DNA of 64,000 bases from Pseudomonas putida (GTDB taxonomy: Bacteria; Pseudomonadota; Gammaproteobacteria; Pseudomonadales; Pseudomonadaceae), in NCBI RefSeq assembly GCF_004357765.1, contig NZ_SMTE01000016.1:53822-117821 (forward strand). The letters are read 5' to 3'. The position numbers and the translations under genes were made by a program. The notes beneath the pieces were generated by a model. It made no database searches, was not told where the DNA came from, and was given only the letters and a program-made list of their open reading frames with translations. Position 1 is the first letter of the stretch. Every line of letters begins with the position of its first letter. Positions 59,462 to 64,000 of this stretch are shown here, piece after piece.

Positions 59462-62452
59462 TCATTTCTCAATTGTGGTTGTTAATGATGAGGTTGCTGT
59501 CTGGTCTATGCCGGTGTTGGGGTGGAAAGATATTTTCAGGGTCGCGGAGTGATGGTCTTGTATTTCGCTCTTAAAGTTTAGGACTAGTCCGGCGGGTACG
59601 GAGTAACACTTGGGCAGATTTTTTGGTAAATTAATATGTGAATCGTTGATGGTTGCGCTTAAGTTTGCATGCCACTCGCTGATGCCTAGAATGAAGCCAG
59701 GTAGGAATACAGTAAATTCTATGCAGGGTTGTTGATTTCCAATCTCGTTATGAGTAATTGCTGTCCAGTTGGGAATTCTCCATGAGTCATCCTGAATCCA
59801 CCCGCTGGATAAACCAGCAAGTCCGAGCTTGCTCGAATCTTCCGTTCTCAGAAGAGTAGGTTGATAAGTTGCGGCGTACCATGCTTTTGTCTCATCGTTT
59901 ATGTTGGAGAAAGGCCGAAGCTTTCGTTCGTGCGTCGAGGTGATGTCAGATCGATTCTCTCCATCATTTTGCCGAGTGCCGAAATAGGATCGTGCGGTCC
60001 ATAGTTCAAGTGGAGAGTGTATGCGCTCGTAAGCTTTGGCATGAAGGTATACTCCAGCGAGGATAATCCCCGCACCCAACAGGGCTACCGCGGCGGCAGC
60101 CCAACCTGCGAATGGAATGAATACGGTGGGGCCGGCTATGGCCAATGCCCCCTCGAGAAAAATTACTGAACCAACCGCTGACGCGCTTGCCCCATAGAGA
60201 GTATAGTTTGCGGCTATGCTATCACCGCTTGCTTTTTGTCTGTCGTATTTTTGATAGTCTGAAAACAAACCGAGGAATATGGCCGGATAACCAGCCAGTC
60301 TGGCAAAAAGATTACTTCCCAAAAACTTCGCAAGTCCATTTCCAAATGCCATTCCAGGCGCTGACGGACTGATTCTTAGCAGTAAAGCCTTCTGAGTTGC
60401 TCGGGCGCTAACTAACGTCGCGGCCGAGGCCCCAATTACGCCAAAAATTGCGGCTGCGAATCCACTGCTGTACTCCAATGCATCGCTGCTCTGCAGGCTG
60501 TTGTAAGCAGACTTTAGCGAAATCACATTGAACCACAACATACCAGCGTTCAAACTAGCTCCCACGCTGGAAGTTAGAAGGCCGAGAAAGTTGGGTTTAA
60601 GGTACGAAGTGGTAGTCATTTCGAGCGTGACTGTTCGACTTCCGCTGATACGCAGTTGTCTCATTTCCTCAACCTGCGCCATCCCGCTTTTCAGGTAACG
60701 CTCCACCTCCTGACTGAATGGGTTTTCGCTGATCAACTGGTCGGTAAGGCTGTAACGAGCGGCCAGCAAACCCAGCGCTTTCTCCGCATTGCCCTCACGG
60801 GCGGCCAGAGATAGCTGTTGGCGAAGGCTATTACTCGCACTCCAGCGAGTCGCCCCGCGCATGCGCTTGAGCACCACCGTACTTACGGACTGAGCCGTTA
60901 GGTCGGTGATCCCGGCCATCGCCGGAAAGCGACCGGCCAAACCCTCAATGATATTGTCGCTTCCACCCAGCAAACTCCCGACCGCGTCGGCTTTGTCTTT
61001 GAATGGATTGAACGGAGCCAGCGCTGTGTACAGTGGACTGTCATGCTGATCCAACCATTTCTCGAGGCGCTTGAAACGGCGGTCGTCGTTCTCGGTCCCA
61101 GGCGTGGGATGGCCCATGGGATGAATCAGCATCGCCAGGGATATTTCCAGCCCGCGGGCGGAGGCTTGCTCATCGCGGTCATAGCAGGCCAGGGCTGCAG
61201 CCAGGCTGTAAGGATCGTCGATATGCTGGCTTTCGGCAGTGGCCAGCCAGATGTCGTGATCGTTGCTGGCGTGCAACGCCAGCGTACGCAGGCCAGCGAT
61301 TCGCTGGGCCATTTCATCGCGGTCATTCAAGAATTGCAGGTACTTGGCTGTATCGATGCGTTGTCCCAGACGCGCCCCACCTGGGGAATAGTCTTCGTGG
61401 GTCAAGGCCCGGAAGCGCGCCTCGGCGTCGGACCACGAGCGTTTCGCCGAGCGTAGCAGCAAGCGCTGGGCGGCTTGCTCGGGTGTCGCAGAACCAGCTG
61501 GATAGAGACTCTCCAGGGTCTTGTTGAGCAGCATCGCGACCAGATTGCGATGATGAAAGTCGCGGCTTTTCTGACTGATTCGTTCGGCGTCCAGTTGATA
61601 GCACGTCGGTACGCCAGCCTGTTCGGCGCCTTGCGCAGGCTTGATATGTTCCAGCTGTTCGGCGGGCATCAGGTCGCGTAATTGATGCTGGAAAGCTGAA
61701 ACGGTCAGGCTAAGGTCCAGCGCCATGCCTTCGGCGTCGCTTAAGACCACCACAGCCGGGATTTTTGGCTGGGTATAGGGATAATGTCGCGCCATGGCCG
61801 ACAGCCGGCCGATGGGCAGAATTTCGTGAACTGGGTGGCTGCTCCAGGTCAACGACATGCGTTGGTCGTTGGGCTTGAAGTCTTCTACCCACATTTTCAG
61901 GGCGCTGACGGGCAACACATGGGGCTGGGTCGACGGCAGTTTGTTTCCCGCCACCAGTTCAGCCATGTCCAACTGGCGCATGTGTCGCCTTCGCATGACG
62001 ACGGAACGGGTGATTCGGCGGGTCGTCGCATTGGTCCACAGGTGTGGGCTGTAGCCAATCCAGACTTCCTTGGCGAGGTCTTCGCAGGTATCGGCCCAGA
62101 CCCAGCTCGTGCTGTAACCGGAGAGATAACGGTTACGTTGGTGGTAACTTTCGAGCCCTTGGTAGCGCAGTTCCTTGTACTGCCCACTGCCATCGTACTC
62201 GTGAATGACCAGCTTCTCGCCCTGGGTGCCTTTCATGAACACATAGACATAGCCGGGACGTAGCGCGCGCAAGGTATACGCCGAGTGTTGCAATGGCGCG
62301 AAGCCTTGCTCCAGATTGAAGCCGGAATCGGCATAGCGACAGAGCGGTGCGTCGGCGGTGCGTGGAACGATGGCGTAGCGGATAGGTAGGATAGGAACAC
62401 GCGCGCTGCAGGGTGGGCCGGAGGTGGCACTGCTTACCGAGTTGTCATTCAT
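59462..62452 (-). CDS. VasX-like type VI secretion membrane effector
   Basis: This 996-residue protein has the VasX N-terminal region (about 10-200, with [14 protein letters not shown]-like start, [10 protein letters not shown] and [20 protein letters not shown]) and a long helical middle. A set of hydrophobic helices lies between about 625 and 840 ([57 protein letters not shown]). A beta-rich C-terminus of ~150 residues follows. This is the layout of the VasX/BTH_I2691 pore-forming effectors delivered by VgrG. The 3' third has lower GC than the rest. It overlaps the DUF4123 gene by 8 nt. Confidence 0.9.
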   Translation of the reverse strand: MNDNSVSSATSGPPCSARVPILPIRYAIVPRTADAPLCRYADSGFNLEQGFAPLQHSAYTLRALRPGYVYVFMKGTQGEKLVIHEYDGSGQYKELRYQGLESYHQRNRYLSGYSTSWVWADTCEDLAKEVWIGYSPHLWTNATTRRITRSVVMRRRHMRQLDMAELVAGNKLPSTQPHVLPVSALKMWVEDFKPNDQRMSLTWSSHPVHEILPIGRLSAMARHYPYTQPKIPAVVVLSDAEGMALDLSLTVSAFQHQLRDLMPAEQLEHIKPAQGAEQAGVPTCYQLDAERISQKSRDFHHRNLVAMLLNKTLESLYPAGSATPEQAAQRLLLRSAKRSWSDAEARFRALTHEDYSPGGARLGQRIDTAKYLQFLNDRDEMAQRIAGLRTLALHASNDHDIWLATAESQHIDDPYSLAAALACYDRDEQASARGLEISLAMLIHPMGHPTPGTENDDRRFKRLEKWLDQHDSPLYTALAPFNPFKDKADAVGSLLGGSDNIIEGLAGRFPAMAGITDLTAQSVSTVVLKRMRGATRWSASNSLRQQLSLAAREGNAEKALGLLAARYSLTDQLISENPFSQEVERYLKSGMAQVEEMRQLRISGSRTVTLEMTTTSYLKPNFLGLLTSSVGASLNAGMLWFNVISLKSAYNSLQSSDALEYSSGFAAAIFGVIGASAATLVSARATQKALLLRISPSAPGMAFGNGLAKFLGSNLFARLAGYPAIFLGLFSDYQKYDRQKASGDSIAANYTLYGASASAVGSVIFLEGALAIAGPTVFIPFAGWAAAAVALLGAGIILAGVYLHAKAYERIHSPLELWTARSYFGTRQNDGENRSDITSTHERKLRPFSNINDETKAWYAATYQPTLLRTEDSSKLGLAGLSSGWIQDDSWRIPNWTAITHNEIGNQQPCIEFTVFLPGFILGISEWHANLSATINDSHINLPKNLPKCYSVPAGLVLNFKSEIQDHHSATLKISFHPNTGIDQTATSSLTTTIEK

Positions 62453-63383
62453 GGCTGGATTCCTTGCTGTCGATCAGCGCTTGCAGTTCGTGGAGTCTTC
62501 CTTGAGGCGATTCGTCGAGGTTGGTGTAGATCTGGCCAGCCTGCTCGTTGCTGATTAGCCACATGTGTTCCGCGACCAGGCGAATGAACTGACCTGCCAC
62601 TTCCTCATCGCGGAAATTGATTTTCTTCAACTGCGGCAGCAGCGCTTCGATCCATTGACGGACATCCTCCAAGCGATGGGCGGCATACGGCGGCATGGCC
62701 AACACTTGGTGCGCCAGGCTGAGGACGAACAGTTCGTGCAGGCCTGCATGAAACAGGTCGAGCTCATGTTGTTGCAGGGTCAGCGCGGGCTCGAGCCTTG
62801 ACCTGGCGGAGGTTGGCGTCCGCTCGAACGATCGGCATTCATGGACAGGCCCCCAGTCCATTCGCCACGCCAGGCGCGATACGGGACCGAGCCAAGTCTC
62901 TCTTTGGTCGTCGTCAAGGGCAGCCAGCCAGGCTGCGAGATGATTTGGTTGAATGTCATGCTTTGCGATCACCTGCCCAGGCAGGACGAACTGCACCATG
63001 CTGGTGAAGTGATCCGCGAGCGTCCTCAAGTCGACTTCGGCATCAAGCTTGATAAGCCCACCGAGCGGTTGCCAGGCAGTGGTCGCATGTTGAACCAGTT
63101 CAGGTGCGTTGGCCGCATCCAGCAACAAAGGGCCCATTTCATACTCGTCATCCAGGGCTGTGCACTTCCATATCCAGGCGTGTTCCACGTTCTGGGTAAT
63201 TCGACCAACCAGTTCCAGAAGTGATGGGGCATAAGGTGGAATTACCTCTCCCTTGATGATCTGCAGAGGCTGGAAAGCCCAGTGTTCGATGGGGATCGGT
63301 AAGAGCAGCAAGAAGCGATGGTCGGTTTCGTTTCCCTCGCAAGAGCCACTGATTGCGGTAGCGGGCGGCGGTACCTCATTCAT
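62445..63383 (-). CDS. DUF4123 T6SS effector adaptor/chaperone
   Basis: This 312-residue protein has the DUF4123 domain at about 20-150 ([40 protein letters not shown]), which loads effectors onto VgrG tips. A helical C-terminal half follows. Position between vgrG and the VasX-like gene with overlaps on both sides (4 and 8 nt) makes it the dedicated adaptor for this effector. Confidence 0.88.
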   Translation of the reverse strand: MNEVPPPATAISGSCEGNETDHRFLLLLPIPIEHWAFQPLQIIKGEVIPPYAPSLLELVGRITQNVEHAWIWKCTALDDEYEMGPLLLDAANAPELVQHATTAWQPLGGLIKLDAEVDLRTLADHFTSMVQFVLPGQVIAKHDIQPNHLAAWLAALDDDQRETWLGPVSRLAWRMDWGPVHECRSFERTPTSARSRLEPALTLQQHELDLFHAGLHELFVLSLAHQVLAMPPYAAHRLEDVRQWIEALLPQLKKINFRDEEVAGQFIRLVAEHMWLISNEQAGQIYTNLDESPQGRLHELQALIDSKESSHE

Positions 63384-64000
63384 ACGCCCCTACCTCCAAT
63401 GCAGCGGCAGTCCGGCAATGCACAGCTGCCGTCAGGGCGACGGCCGCACTGGCGATCCAGCGGCTTACCGCTTGTCGGGGCGCTGTCCAGGGTAAATGGA
63501 TTCTCAGATCCACCAGCCGATTTGAGCAGCTCGCCGTTTATCCGAATCATTGGACTATCCAGTGTCAAACCGGAAGCGTCGATGCGGATGGACCCTCCCG
63601 GTCCCTGGATGACGACTGCTTCAGCCGCCCTCAGGGTATAGATCCGTGTACGACGACGAATCTCCGCTCGGGCCTCCAACTCTGCATGCCCCTCGACCTG
63701 TTGTTCGAGATTGCCGCCGATCACGACATGATGGTTGGCCGTGATCCGATCTTGTCGATGGTTGCCAATCGTTTCTATTCTGTCTTTGCCGATATCGATC
63801 GTTTGGTTGCGCCCTACGCTCAGCGAGGCGTCTTGACCGATGGTTATTCGTTCGTCGTGGCCCACCGTCTCTTCACGGTCGTTACCCACGATGATGGTTT
63901 CATCATGTTCGACATGTTCGCGACGGTCGTTGCCGACCTGGGTCGTCTCATCATTCTTGACCACATTGTTCTGGTCACGCTCGGCATGGATGAACACCTC
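63380..64000 (-). CDS. VgrG type VI secretion tip protein, C-terminal part (cut by window edge)
   Basis: The frame runs off the window end; about 207 C-terminal residues are visible. It contains the VgrG beta-helix spike repeats ([40 protein letters not shown]) and a DUF2345-like segment ([17 protein letters not shown]), then a Cys-rich tail ([10 protein letters not shown] ... CRCIGG). The stop overlaps the DUF4123 start (ATGA). It would carry the VasX-like cargo. Confidence 0.92.
   Translation of the reverse strand, partial: EVFIHAERDQNNVVKNDETTQVGNDRREHVEHDETIIVGNDREETVGHDERITIGQDASLSVGRNQTIDIGKDRIETIGNHRQDRITANHHVVIGGNLEQQVEGHAELEARAEIRRRTRIYTLRAAEAVVIQGPGGSIRIDASGLTLDSPMIRINGELLKSAGGSENPFTLDSAPTSGKPLDRQCGRRPDGSCALPDCRCIGGRGV

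Overview
The window looks like chromosome of a fluorescent Pseudomonas, most likely the P. putida group. It is GC-rich, and it carries a VasX-type T6SS effector island, a FecI/FecR/TonB siderophore system, small DUF3077-type genes, OprD and NmrA family genes, and many LysR regulators and MFS transporters. It is an accessory, catabolic stretch with no rRNA, tRNA, CRISPR array or intact transposase. All assignments come from reading the sequence and the encoded proteins; no database search was run.

Layout. (1) 0-2.1 kb: the end of an acyl-CoA dehydrogenase, an iron-type alcohol dehydrogenase and a hot-dog thioesterase. (2) 2.4-6.1 kb: a cytosine operon of permease codB, a PucR-family regulator and deaminase codA, closed by a long hairpin. 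(3) 6.2-8.1 kb: a three-gene envelope or stress operon (DUF3618, holin-like, helical membrane protein). (4) 8.2-12.9 kb: a LysR regulator divergent from an MHS transporter, an M20 carbamoylase-type hydrolase and an acetylpolyamine-deacetylase-like enzyme. (5) 12.9-16.1 kb: azoreductase, GNAT, MocR regulator and AhpD-like protein, with matching boxes in two promoters. (6) 16.4-18.6 kb: an LprI/MliC lysozyme-inhibitor-like protein, a standalone EAL phosphodiesterase and a P-loop kinase-like gene. (7) 18.8-35.5 kb: a redox-oriented accessory region with MFS exporters, DoxX proteins, an old yellow enzyme, a molybdenum hydroxylase operon (triheme cytochrome c, 2Fe-2S subunit, Mo subunit, XdhC), LysR regulators, DsbA-like, DedA, YcaC-like and GFA proteins, and several gene remnants.

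(8) 35.5-41.0 kb: a TPR protein, LysR/NmrA and LysR/cupin divergent pairs, with two inverted copies of one 44-bp palindromic repeat at the outer gaps. (9) 41.1-51.6 kb: an IclR/MFS pair, then a catabolic island (two ACS-type MFS transporters, 2-hydroxyacid dehydrogenase, RraA-like aldolase, EntS-like MFS, SMP-30 lactonase, a broken OprD porin and an IclR regulator). Four copies of a 15-bp palindrome in its promoters suggest one regulon. (10) 51.7-55.7 kb: a TonB siderophore receptor with signalling domain, FecR anti-sigma factor and FecI sigma factor. (11) 55.8-56.9 kb: three small Pseudomonas-type genes. (12) 57.6-64.0 kb: a T6SS effector island on the minus strand: the VgrG C-terminus, a DUF4123 adaptor, a 996-residue VasX-like membrane effector, and two tandem 297-residue membrane paralogues that are good candidates for immunity proteins.

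The most interesting points are the duplicated, mosaic putative immunity genes behind the VasX-like effector, three apparent shared-operator networks readable from the promoters, and several decay scars: a deleted AraC/saccharopine-dehydrogenase divergent pair, a frameshifted OprD, and RidA and metallo-hydrolase remnants.
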